From Draconibacterium halophilum (GTDB lineage: Bacteria > Bacteroidota > Bacteroidia > Bacteroidales > Prolixibacteraceae), in the NCBI RefSeq assembly GCF_010448835.1, contig NZ_CP048409.1, forward strand, positions 2,178,001 to 2,242,000: 64,000 bases of DNA. Reading direction: 5' to 3'. Positions 16,129 through 23,815 of this stretch are shown here, one piece after another (within the stretch, counting starts at the first letter, position 1; every line of letters begins with the position of its first letter). A program made the translations under genes and the position numbers. The notes below the pieces were generated by a model. That model saw nothing but the letters and a program-made list of their open reading frames with translations, had not been told where the DNA came from and made no database searches.

Positions 16129-17232
16129 TTAATTATCTGCCGTAGCAGATAATTCAGCTTCCATTGCCTCTATTGAATTTCGTAACAACGCTTTAACGTA
16201 TTTTGGATTATGAGCTCCCAAACTACGGTCTTCTTCCAATCCAGTCCAGTTAAAGAAGGCTTGAACCTGAACAGTTGGAAATGTTCCTACATGTGGGTGA
16301 AAACCGTCATCTTCGTTTCCTTCAACTACTCCAAGAGCAATAAGTTGATCACGAAGTTCAAGCAACATTTCGTGAACCTCTGTTTGCACACCACCGTAGT
16401 TAAAATTGGTTTCGTTGGCGCTATGACAATCGTTACAAGCTTTCATACTAGGAATAAATGAGTGACCACCTTGGGCAAACTGATCTACTTTACCATCTTC
16501 ATCATCGAAATCGTTTTCATTAAATTCTGCCATGTGACAACCTACACAAGACGCCTGGTTTAAGTGTTTTGATGAACCTACTTCAGGGTAAGCAACTGAT
16601 CCGGGAATTTCGGCAAAGCCCATACCTGCAACAACATTACCTTGTGCACCGTGGTGTGGTCCGTAGTGAGTACTTGTAATTCTGAATGAGTCCGCTGGTT
16701 CTTCAACTCCATATTCAGGAGCTGCTCTGCGCGATTGGTGGCAGTTAGCACATAAGTTGCTGTTACCGCCCAGATCCATTGTTATTGTTTTGTCAAACTT
16801 AGGAGTGACAGGATCGTCTAAACGTAATGCATAGTCTTGTCCCTCGAATGTTTTGTGAAGACCGTGACAGGTATTACATTCCCATGCTGACGGGTTTGTG
16901 ATATCTCCAAGAACCTCTCCTAAAGTTGTATATTGAACAAAACCTTCGTGAGAGTGACATTCTGCACATGATGCACGTCCGCCTGCATAATCAACTGCAA
17001 TAGCTCCTACGGCGTGTGCCGACATCCAGAATTGGCCTTGTTTGGCCTCCATATTGGCTCCTGAGTGGCAAACCAAACAAGTTACTTGGCCATCAACACC
17101 ATCGGTTCCATCGGTTCCGTCTGAACCATCAGCACCGGCAGGACCCATCGGCCCTTCTTTTGTACATGAAGAAAACATGAATGCCAGAATAAAGCCTAGC
17201 ATGAATAATTTTGAGATAGATTTGTAGTTCAT
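16129..17232 (-). CDS. hexahaem cytochrome c lipoprotein with collagen-like linker
   Basis: A 367-residue lipoprotein (lipobox FSSC, C23). Directly after the lipid-anchored cysteine are seven Gly-X-Y triplets (GPMGPAGADGSDGTDGTDGV), a collagen-like stalk. It is followed by a cytochrome domain with six CxxCH motifs: CLVCH, CAECH, CNTCH, CANCH, CVGCH and CNDCH, plus many extra histidines. It is probably displayed on the outer membrane or surface as an electron-transfer protein. First structural gene after the FNR-like regulator; an FNR-like palindrome lies 132 nt upstream. The redox partner is unknown. Confidence 0.9.
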   Translation of the reverse strand: MNYKSISKLFMLGFILAFMFSSCTKEGPMGPAGADGSDGTDGTDGVDGQVTCLVCHSGANMEAKQGQFWMSAHAVGAIAVDYAGGRASCAECHSHEGFVQYTTLGEVLGDITNPSAWECNTCHGLHKTFEGQDYALRLDDPVTPKFDKTITMDLGGNSNLCANCHQSRRAAPEYGVEEPADSFRITSTHYGPHHGAQGNVVAGMGFAEIPGSVAYPEVGSSKHLNQASCVGCHMAEFNENDFDDEDGKVDQFAQGGHSFIPSMKACNDCHSANETNFNYGGVQTEVHEMLLELRDQLIALGVVEGNEDDGFHPHVGTFPTVQVQAFFNWTGLEEDRSLGAHNPKYVKALLRNSIEAMEAELSATADN

Positions 17233-17363
17233 AATGTAGTATATTAGGTAATAATATTTGTAATTCCTTTTAACGCAATAAAAGTAGTAGGATAACTATT
17301 ATGAACTGTGAGTGGAGAAGTGATATAACCGAACAAGGGGATTGATAATAAACAATAACAGTA

Positions 17364-17377
17364 TTGATGTATGTCAA
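17364..17377. promoter_or_regulatory. FNR/CRP-type operator candidate
   Basis: TTGATGTATGTCAA matches the E. coli FNR consensus TTGAT-N4-ATCAA at 9 of 10 positions. It ends right at the regulator's stop codon and lies about 130-145 nt before the hexahaem lipoprotein start. Recognition by the local FNR-like protein is inference, because its recognition helix differs from E. coli FNR at one position. Confidence 0.35.
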
Positions 17378-18109
17378 TTATCCGTTTTCGCTAATAGAAA
17401 CTAATGAACTTTCGTCTAATATGCTAATGGTATTTCCCTTGGTGTTGATGTATTTCGAGTCTTTAAATTGGTGAAGTATTCTTACAAAGCTTTCTTTTGT
17501 CATGTTCGACATTTCGGCTAATTCCTGCCGCGTAAGTGGTACTGAAAAGCTATCAGAATTGAAAATTTCATTCTTTAAATACAGTAATGTATCGGCCACT
17601 CTGCCGGGCATATATTTCTGTGTATGGTCAACCAGTTTTTTTAGCAAATAATTGTTCTGTTTGGTGTGGCTACGTAATAGTTTAACTGCAAAATCGTTGT
17701 TTTTACCAAAAATACTGGTCAGGTTAGCCGAGTCAATCATACAACATTTTACTTTGGTGATTGCCGAGACGCTAAAATGTTGAAAATTGCCGTTAAACAA
17801 TCCTCCTCCGCTTATAAAGTCTCCTGCTTTGGCAATTCTAACAATTACGTTTTTTCCGTTTGTGCTTTCTACATAAAATTTGGCAAGCCCTTCGTTAATA
17901 CAAATTACGGAAGTTGATGCCGTATTTTGTTTGGTAATTGTTTCCCCAACATTATATATAATCTGTCGTTTTTTGTCAACCAAAAAGTCAATCTCTTCTT
18001 GTTTAAGGGGAGAAAAGATGTTGTTTTTATGTTCCTGGATACACGATTTGCAACCTCCTTCATTAAACTTACTTCTTTTGTTACAATTGTCGGTATTTAT
18101 ATTCGCCAT
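17378..18109 (-). CDS. Crp/Fnr family regulator with FNR-like cysteines
   Basis: A 243-residue regulator: cyclic-nucleotide-binding-type beta-roll (about 35-140), dimerisation helix (about 145-170) and winged HTH (LTRQELAEMSNMTKESFVRI, about 190-215). Cysteines C9, C20, C23 and C122/C123 are present. C20, C23 and C122 fall at the same numbers as E. coli FNR iron-sulfur ligands; the C29 equivalent is missing and C9 could replace it. In the recognition helix the E and R of E-x2-SR are kept, S becomes V. It probably senses oxygen or redox state and controls the adjacent cytochrome genes. This last point is inference. Confidence 0.88.
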   Translation of the reverse strand: MANINTDNCNKRSKFNEGGCKSCIQEHKNNIFSPLKQEEIDFLVDKKRQIIYNVGETITKQNTASTSVICINEGLAKFYVESTNGKNVIVRIAKAGDFISGGGLFNGNFQHFSVSAITKVKCCMIDSANLTSIFGKNNDFAVKLLRSHTKQNNYLLKKLVDHTQKYMPGRVADTLLYLKNEIFNSDSFSVPLTRQELAEMSNMTKESFVRILHQFKDSKYINTKGNTISILDESSLVSISENG

Positions 18110-18480
18110 TTTAAAGTTTTGGTATTTAGATATTTATAGTATTAGGTTTCTCTTCATGTAATCTTTTGCACAATTCTTTTTTAGAACATCAACATAGTAA
18201 AATAATTCAATATTAAAAAATGAGATTTGCTGCTTTAAAATATATGAACGAATGTGATCATCAGCCCTCAGATTACTAAAATGATGAATAGTGTTTATAG
18301 AAAAAGTACCCGTGTATTGGTGTTCGATATGCGGACGGAGTAGTATTGTAATTATAGTGTTGTTAGTCGCTTAAATTTTGGGTAAGTCGTTTTATTTGTA
18401 TTCACTTTTAAGTTTTAGTGAGCTGATGGTTTGATAATATTTATATATTTGATTATCATAAAAACCCAAAATCAAAATAG
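18110..18480. other. divergent AT-rich promoter region
   Basis: 371 bp between the FNR-like gene (minus) and the TonB-C-like gene (plus). It must carry both promoters. I see no gene or strong structure in it; the only palindrome-like stretch is a loose TTGATTATCATAA near 18450. Confidence 0.5.
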
Positions 18481-18843
18481 ATGATTCGATTATTAGCCCT
18501 GGTGATATGCATTTTATTTAGTTTTCAAAATAGTGTTGCTCAAAAATTAAAAAAGAAGTCGGAAACAAACGGCTTAAGAAAAGAAATTTACCATATTGAT
18601 AAGAAAACCAAGTTTAAGAATGGTCTTGCCTATATTATAAGAACGGATATAAAGGATACCATTTCAATCGGAAATTATAAGAATAGCCGGCGAGTAGGAA
18701 AGTGGAGATTTAATGATGGAGAAAAAGGGGAGCCATATATTATATATAACTATGATAACGACTCGCTGTTATTTTGGAATACTGAACATTTTGCTGATAC
18801 ATTTTTAATTAACGCCGAGTGGTTTAGAAGTAAAAAAGGTTGA
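18481..18843 (+). CDS. TonB-C-like protein, N-terminal fragment (frameshifted)
   Basis: A 120-codon frame with a signal peptide (ending FQNSVAQ) and a MORN/YwqK-like strand pair (IGNYKNSRRVGKWRF). It ends at a TGA directly after an A6 run (18832-18837). If one A is removed, the frame continues as SKKVDRPAMYVGP and joins the next frame without interruption. KKVDRPPLY-type sequences are the usual lead-in to the TonB C-terminal-like domain in Bacteroidetes, so this is the front half of one gene. Either a recent pseudogene or a homopolymer error in the sequence. Confidence 0.6.
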   Translation: MIRLLALVICILFSFQNSVAQKLKKKSETNGLRKEIYHIDKKTKFKNGLAYIIRTDIKDTISIGNYKNSRRVGKWRFNDGEKGEPYIIYNYDNDSLLFWNTEHFADTFLINAEWFRSKKG

Positions 18844-18853
18844 CAGGCCTGCA

Positions 18854-19261
18854 ATGTACGTGGGGCCCAGGAATGAAGTTGAAATGGAGATTTCGGATAA
18901 TGTATTTGATATAAATCTTATGAAAAGAGGACTTCAAGGAATGACCGTTGTAAATTATGTAATTGATACCCTTGGAAATTTGTCGAGCGCAAGAGTTGTA
19001 CAAAGCATAGATAGAGATATGCTTCAGTGGATTGACAGAAGTATGCGTAGCTTGCCCGGAAAATTCTTACCTGCTATAATTGCCGGAAAACCAGTTGAAT
19101 CTTCAATTTTTGTTCGTGTAAATTTAGAAGAATCAAATTATGCGCATGAGAAACCTTCAGAACTTCCTTCGAGTTTATATGTCTATGATATTCGCCTAAT
19201 GTACTATAAAACAACTACTGTACGCAAGGTAGAAAGAAGGGGAGCTGCAACAGCTTGGTAA
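18854..19261 (+). CDS. TonB-C-like protein, C-terminal fragment (frameshifted)
   Basis: The back half of the gene that begins at 18481. It carries the TonB C-terminal-like fold: GLQGMTVVNYVIDTLGNLSS, VVQSIDRDML, and FLPAIIAGKPVESSIFVRVN, which correspond to the beta-alpha-beta core of periplasmic TonB-C domains. Alone it has no signal peptide, so it would not be exported. Together the two halves give a protein of about 258 residues, a normal size for exported TonB-C-like proteins in this phylum. The function of these stand-alone domains is not known. Confidence 0.6.
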   Translation: MYVGPRNEVEMEISDNVFDINLMKRGLQGMTVVNYVIDTLGNLSSARVVQSIDRDMLQWIDRSMRSLPGKFLPAIIAGKPVESSIFVRVNLEESNYAHEKPSELPSSLYVYDIRLMYYKTTTVRKVERRGAATAW

Positions 19262-19272
19262 TATATGAATTG

Positions 19273-20040
19273 CTAGATTAAGCGGGTACCTCGCCCAGTT
19301 GCAACATTTTCAGGATTGGTGATCAGAATTTCCTGCACGCCTTTAGCTTTTGCACGGAAACCGTTATCCAGTTTCGGAATCATTCCTTCGCTGATAATTC
19401 CTTCGTTTTTATATTGATCAAATAATTTGTAGTCGAGATCATAAATTACCGAAGCTTCATCGTTTGGATCGGTTAAAACGCCACGTTTCTCGAAACAATA
19501 AAAAAGGTAAACCTTAAAGTAATTGGATAATTCAATCGCCAATTCAGAAGCAATTGTATCGGCGTTTGTGTTTAATAACTGACCTTTAGCATCGTGGGTT
19601 AGTGGCGCTACCACGGGAATAACATTTTCATCAATCAGCATTCGAAGTTCGCGGGCATTCACATCGTCAACATCGCCAACAAAACCGTAATCTACATCCT
19701 GCACCGGTCGTTTGTGGGCTTTAATTAACCCGAGATCGGCTCCGGTAAGACCCACTGCATTCATGTCGCGTGCCTGCAGACCGGCAACAATCTTTTTATT
19801 TACCAATCCGCCATAAACCATGGTCACAACCTCAAGCATATCGGCATCAGTAATACGTCGTCCATCAACCATTTTGGTTTCAATTCCCAATCGTTTAGCA
19901 ATTTCGGTAGCCGTGCGACCTCCGCCGTGAACCAGTAATTTATTCCCTGAAATTTTGCGAAACTGATCGAGCAGTGCATTTAACGATTCGGGTTCTTCAA
20001 CTACTTTTCCACCTACTTTAATGATTGTTAGCCTATCCAT
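19273..20040 (-). CDS. argB: acetylglutamate kinase
   Basis: A 255-residue amino-acid-kinase-fold enzyme: IIKVGGKVVEEP (phosphate loop), LLVHGGGRTATEIAKRLG (substrate loop), VDGRRITDADMLEVVTMVYGG, GLTGADLGLI and NADTIASELA. It phosphorylates N-acetyl-L-glutamate (or the N-succinyl analogue used by some Bacteroidetes) in arginine synthesis. It is the last gene of the his/pur/arg run, about 90 nt after hisH, and would be co-transcribed with histidine genes. Confidence 0.94.
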   Translation of the reverse strand: MDRLTIIKVGGKVVEEPESLNALLDQFRKISGNKLLVHGGGRTATEIAKRLGIETKMVDGRRITDADMLEVVTMVYGGLVNKKIVAGLQARDMNAVGLTGADLGLIKAHKRPVQDVDYGFVGDVDDVNARELRMLIDENVIPVVAPLTHDAKGQLLNTNADTIASELAIELSNYFKVYLFYCFEKRGVLTDPNDEASVIYDLDYKLFDQYKNEGIISEGMIPKLDNGFRAKAKGVQEILITNPENVATGRGTRLI

Positions 20041-20133
20041 GATTTTGCTGATTACTTTTTGTTTATTGTTTTTATCCTATGAAGAACGTTTCTTACAGTT
20101 TAAAATTGTAGTTACAAAGTTACGTCAGTACGC

Positions 20134-20733
20134 TCAGAGTTTAAGAAAATTATCCAATATTTTTGCGCCAATAGTTCCGCTTTTTTCCGGATGAAACTGC
20201 GTGGCATAAAAATTATCGCGGTGCAAAGCGGCGCTAAACGGAAGAATATAATCGCAGGTGGCAATGGTATGTTCGCTTTTTTCGGCGTAATACGAGTGCA
20301 CAAAATAAACGTATTCGTTTTCCAGATCATCCGTAAAAAGGTCGCTTTTCAGGTTTTTTATGGCATTCCAGCCCATGTGCGGAACTTTGGTAACATATTC
20401 TTCGCCTGGTTTAGGAATAAAGCGTTTTACCTTCTCATTGAAAATACCAAGGCACTGGGTATCGTTTTCTTCCGAGTGGGAGCACATGAGTTGCAGGCCA
20501 AGACAAATTCCCAAAACCGGTTGTTTCAATGAAACGATAAGTTCATCAAGCTTGTTTTCGCGCAGGTAAGCCATAGTAGTGCTGGCCTCGCCAACTCCCG
20601 GAAAAATCACTTTGTCAGCATTCCTAATTTTGTCGTGATCGGCAGTGATTTCTGCATCTACACCCAAACGGTTTAGCGCATTGTTCACCGATTCTATGTT
20701 TCCGGCGTTGTATTTTATAATTACAATATTCAT
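20134..20733 (-). CDS. hisH: imidazole glycerol phosphate synthase, glutaminase subunit
   Basis: A 199-residue class-I amidotransferase. Catalytic triad residues are visible: C77 in LGICLGLQLM, H181 and E183 in QFHPEKSG. The start IIKYNAGNIESVNNALNRLG is typical of HisH, and VPHMGWN is the interface loop. It supplies ammonia to HisF, which is not in this window; hisA, hisF and hisIE are also absent here, so the pathway is split. Located 15 nt after the TlpA gene. Confidence 0.96.
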   Translation of the reverse strand: MNIVIIKYNAGNIESVNNALNRLGVDAEITADHDKIRNADKVIFPGVGEASTTMAYLRENKLDELIVSLKQPVLGICLGLQLMCSHSEENDTQCLGIFNEKVKRFIPKPGEEYVTKVPHMGWNAIKNLKSDLFTDDLENEYVYFVHSYYAEKSEHTIATCDYILPFSAALHRDNFYATQFHPEKSGTIGAKILDNFLKL

Positions 20734-20748
20734 TATCTATTGCTTATT

Positions 20749-21297
20749 TTATTTTTCAAGTAGAAAGTCGATTACATCTACCATCTCATTAAACTCTTCT
20801 TCTTTAAAAAGGCGGGTCATGTACACAATTTCTCCTGTTTTGTCGATGATTACGTTTCGGGTAACTCCGGCTCCTTTAGCTGCAAAAGTGTAAAAGATCT
20901 CAGCCCCCGGATCAAGTGCCAACGGATAGGTGGTTTTCATTGTTGCTTTGAAATCCTTAACCTTGTTGAGCGGCTCGTCCATATCAACGCCAATCAAAAC
21001 AAAATCGTCGTTGTTTTTATGTTTTTGCCAGATTTCTTTTTCAATGTGCGGCATTTCTTTTCGGCATACCGAACACCAACTGGCTGTAAATTGTAACATG
21101 GTAACTTTTCCTTTTAAATCGGCTGTTGAAACCTTGGTGCCGTCGGTAAGTTTCATTTCAATATTGGGCATTTGCTGGCCAATTTCTACAATGTAACCGT
21201 AGTCGGCCGGAATTTCTTTTTCAGGAATAGTGTTTAGCTGGGCAAATGCTGACATGGCATATAATATAATACAGAGGAAGGAAAATAGTTTTTTCAT
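20749..21297 (-). CDS. TlpA-family exported thioredoxin-like protein
   Basis: A 182-residue protein with signal peptide (ending SAFAQ) and a thioredoxin fold with redox site W-CSVC (C75, C78), preceded by DLKGKVTMLQFTASW and followed by the cis-proline region GAGVTRNVIID. It is of the TlpA/ResA type that reduces disulfides, for example in apocytochromes, in the periplasm. It lies inside the his/pur run between purU and hisH, an odd place that suggests insertion into an older operon. Confidence 0.88.
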   Translation of the reverse strand: MKKLFSFLCIILYAMSAFAQLNTIPEKEIPADYGYIVEIGQQMPNIEMKLTDGTKVSTADLKGKVTMLQFTASWCSVCRKEMPHIEKEIWQKHKNNDDFVLIGVDMDEPLNKVKDFKATMKTTYPLALDPGAEIFYTFAAKGAGVTRNVIIDKTGEIVYMTRLFKEEEFNEMVDVIDFLLEK

Positions 21298-21324
21298 GTG
21301 ACTTTTGGTTTTTTATAAACTTAT

Positions 21325-22209
21325 TTAATTAAAAACTACGGTTCTGTTTCTGAACACCAGTACTTTACGCTGAAGGTGTTTGTATACGGCCTGCGAAAGC
21401 ACGATCTTTTCCAGGTCGCGACCTTTTCGAATTAAATTTTGCACCGTGTCAACGTGGCTGCAGCGTGTAATTTCCTGTTCAATAATTGGTCCGGCATCCA
21501 GTTCCGAAGTAACGTAGTGGCTTGTTGCACCAATAATTTTCACACCACGTTCGTGTGCTGCATGATAAGGTTTGGCACCCGCAAATGCCGGCAGGAATGA
21601 GTGATGAATATTGATCACTTTATTCGGATAATTATTTACAAAATCTTCTGAAAGGATTTGCATGTAGCGTGCCAGCACTACAAAATCGATGTTGTTTTCC
21701 TTCATTAATTTTAGCTCGGCGGCTTCCTGTTCGGTTTTGTTTTCTTTGGTTATCGGGAAATAATGAAAATCAATATCAAAACGTTCAGCAACCGGACGTA
21801 ATGTTTCGTGATTGCTTATAATCATTGGTATTTCAACATCCCATTCACCTGCGGTGTAACGTGCCAGAATATCAAACAAACAATGCGGCATTTTCGAAAC
21901 AAAAAGCGCCATTCGCGGAACAGCATTGGAAAAATAAACTTTCCAATTCATTTTTAGCGGGCTGCCAATTAGTGTATCAAAATATTCTCCAATCTTATCG
22001 GCAGGGATGGCAAAATTTTCCAATTCCCATTCTACCCGCATGTAAAAGATCTTTTCCTGACGGTCTACATGCTGATCGAGGTAGATGATATTCCCTTTAT
22101 TCTTATTCAGGAATTCAGTTACCGTAGCAAGAATTCCTTGTTTATCAGGACAGTGAATTAGCAGTATTGCCGTGTCCTTTTTTTCGTGTAGTGTTTTTAT
22201 TGTCTTCAT
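21325..22209 (-). CDS. purU: formyltetrahydrofolate deformylase
   Basis: A 294-residue protein: N-terminal ACT domain (HCPDKQGILATVTEFLNKNK) and a C-terminal formyltransferase-fold domain (about 95-285) with INIHHSFLPAFAGAKPYHAA, IGATSHYVTSELDAGPIIEQ and RGRDLEK-like end. It releases formate from 10-formyltetrahydrofolate and balances one-carbon pools for purine and histidine synthesis. Its genomic place inside the his run fits that link. It is bordered upstream by the GxxExxY unit. Confidence 0.94.
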   Translation of the reverse strand: MKTIKTLHEKKDTAILLIHCPDKQGILATVTEFLNKNKGNIIYLDQHVDRQEKIFYMRVEWELENFAIPADKIGEYFDTLIGSPLKMNWKVYFSNAVPRMALFVSKMPHCLFDILARYTAGEWDVEIPMIISNHETLRPVAERFDIDFHYFPITKENKTEQEAAELKLMKENNIDFVVLARYMQILSEDFVNNYPNKVINIHHSFLPAFAGAKPYHAAHERGVKIIGATSHYVTSELDAGPIIEQEITRCSHVDTVQNLIRKGRDLEKIVLSQAVYKHLQRKVLVFRNRTVVFN

Positions 22210-22218
22210 ATTTTCTTG

Positions 22219-22256
22219 ACCGCAGAGAGAGCAGAGATTTACCCAGAGAGACGCGG
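22219..22256. repeat. CGCAGAGA-type repeat, left flank of the GxxExxY gene
   Basis: Begins ACCGCAGAGAGAGCAGAG and ends ACCCAGAGAGACGCGG. An inverted copy (22648-22682, reading ACCGCAGAGAATAAGAGAAA on the minus strand) lies on the other side of the GxxExxY gene. Confidence 0.6.
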
Positions 22257-22260
22257 AATT

Positions 22261-22644
22261 TTAATTTTTGTATTTATTGATTACTCTTTTTACACCTTTA
22301 ATTAGTTGAAGAACATTAAAATTAATTAGCAATCCAATCTTGCTGTCATTAAGTTTTAAATATGTTAGTACCTGAGCTAAGTGAATATCGTTTAAAGTTT
22401 CAACCGATTTTATTTCTACAATTATTGTATCCTCAACTAATAAATCCATTCTATATCCACAATCTAGTTTTACTTCTTCATAAATAAGTGGCAGTGGTTT
22501 TTCTTTTTGAACTTTAGGCCCTGCCTTTTTTAGCTCATAAAAAAGACATTCCTGATAAGCAGACTCCAATAACCCTGGTCCCAGATTTTGATGAACTTTA
22601 ATCGCACATCCGATGATTCTTTCTGTTATTTGATTCTCAATCAT
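22261..22644 (-). CDS. GxxExxY family protein
   Basis: A 127-residue protein with the family signature GPGLLESAY (GxxExxY) and a nuclease-like core: KLDCGYRMDLLVED, then TIIVEIKSVETLNDIHLAQVLTYLKL, compatible with a PD-(D/E)xK arrangement (D, E-x-K). The function of the family is not established; a nucleic-acid role is suspected. It interrupts the his/pur run and is bracketed by inverted CGCAGAGA repeats, which is common for this family and suggests a mobile unit. Confidence 0.88.
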   Translation of the reverse strand: MIENQITERIIGCAIKVHQNLGPGLLESAYQECLFYELKKAGPKVQKEKPLPLIYEEVKLDCGYRMDLLVEDTIIVEIKSVETLNDIHLAQVLTYLKLNDSKIGLLINFNVLQLIKGVKRVINKYKN

Positions 22645-22647
22645 ATT

Positions 22648-22682
22648 CCGAGATCTCTGAGTTTTCTCTTATTCTCTGCGGT
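22648..22682. repeat. CGCAGAGA-type repeat, right flank of the GxxExxY gene
   Basis: The inverted partner of the repeat at 22219-22256; on the minus strand it begins ACCGCAGAGAATAAGAGAAA. Confidence 0.6.
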
Positions 22683-22688
22683 AAAAGA

Positions 22689-23813
22689 TTATAATTTCCC
22701 TTTTGTTGAAGGCAGATCGAAGTTAAATACATCGCGGCGAATGGCCATTTTTATAGATTTTGCAAGTGCTTTAAAAATTGCTTCAATTTTATGGTGTTCG
22801 TTAGCTCCTTCGGCTTTAATATTCAGGTTGCACAATGCTGCATCGGAGAACGATTTAAAGAAATGCATAAACATTTCGGTAGGCATGTCACCAACCATTT
22901 CGCGTTTAAAATCGGCGTCCCAAACTAACCACGGACGTCCGCCAAAATCAATAGCTGCCATTGCCAGACATTCATCCATTGGCAGGCAAAATCCGTAACG
23001 CTCCATGCCTAGTTTATTGCCAACTGCATTTTTAAAAGCTTCGCCTAAAGCCAGAGCCGTATCTTCGATGGTATGATGTTCATCTACTTCCAAATCGCCT
23101 TTTACCTGAACATCGAGATCAACGCCACTGTGGCGGCCAATTTGTTCCAGCATGTGATCGAAAAATCCTAACCCGGTTGAAATGTTACATACTCCTGACC
23201 CATCAAGATTTAATGAAACCGAAATTGCCGTTTCTTTTGTGGTTCGCTCAACTTTTGCCGTGCGTTGCGGCGAAGCCACACAAGCGTAAATATCGTCCCA
23301 ATCGTCTGATATTAGCGCACAAGTATTTGCTAATCCTTCTTTTTCCAGCTCTTCAAGCTGATCGCCGTTATTAATAAAAATACCTTTTGCTCCAAGGTTT
23401 TTCGCCAGCATAATATCCGTTTTTCGGTCGCCAATTACGAAGCTATTTTCCAGATCATAATCGCCTTCTAAATATTTAGTAAGCATTCCGGTTGCCGGTT
23501 TACGGGTGGTGGAATTATCCTCAGGAAAATGTCGGTCGATACAAATATCGTCAAAAACAACTCCTTCATTTTCAAAAGCTTTCAGAATAAAGTTATGAAC
23601 CGGCCAAAACGTATCTTCCGGAAACGAATCGGTTCCCAAACCATCCTGGTTGGTTACCATCACCAATTCGTAGTCCAGGTTTTTGCATATGTAATGCATA
23701 TTGCGAAAAACCTTTGGCAAAAACTCCAGTTTTTCAAACGCATCAATTTGCTCATCGGCGGTTTCGTAATTTAAGGTTCCGTCGCGGTCAATGAATAGTA
23801 CTTTCTTCATCAT
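22689..23813 (-). CDS. hisB: bifunctional histidinol-phosphatase / imidazoleglycerol-phosphate dehydratase
   Basis: A 374-residue fusion. Residues 1-165 are a HAD phosphatase with LFIDRDGTLN (D9, D11), VTNQDGLGT and FVIGDRKTDIMLAKNLGAKG. Residues about 180-374 are the dehydratase, with the duplicated metal-binding motifs DEHHTIEDTALALGEA and ANEHHKIEAIFKALA. It carries out the seventh and ninth steps of histidine synthesis. The gene starts 3 nt after hisC. Confidence 0.96.
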   Translation of the reverse strand: MMKKVLFIDRDGTLNYETADEQIDAFEKLEFLPKVFRNMHYICKNLDYELVMVTNQDGLGTDSFPEDTFWPVHNFILKAFENEGVVFDDICIDRHFPEDNSTTRKPATGMLTKYLEGDYDLENSFVIGDRKTDIMLAKNLGAKGIFINNGDQLEELEKEGLANTCALISDDWDDIYACVASPQRTAKVERTTKETAISVSLNLDGSGVCNISTGLGFFDHMLEQIGRHSGVDLDVQVKGDLEVDEHHTIEDTALALGEAFKNAVGNKLGMERYGFCLPMDECLAMAAIDFGGRPWLVWDADFKREMVGDMPTEMFMHFFKSFSDAALCNLNIKAEGANEHHKIEAIFKALAKSIKMAIRRDVFNFDLPSTKGKL

Positions 23814-23815
23814 CT

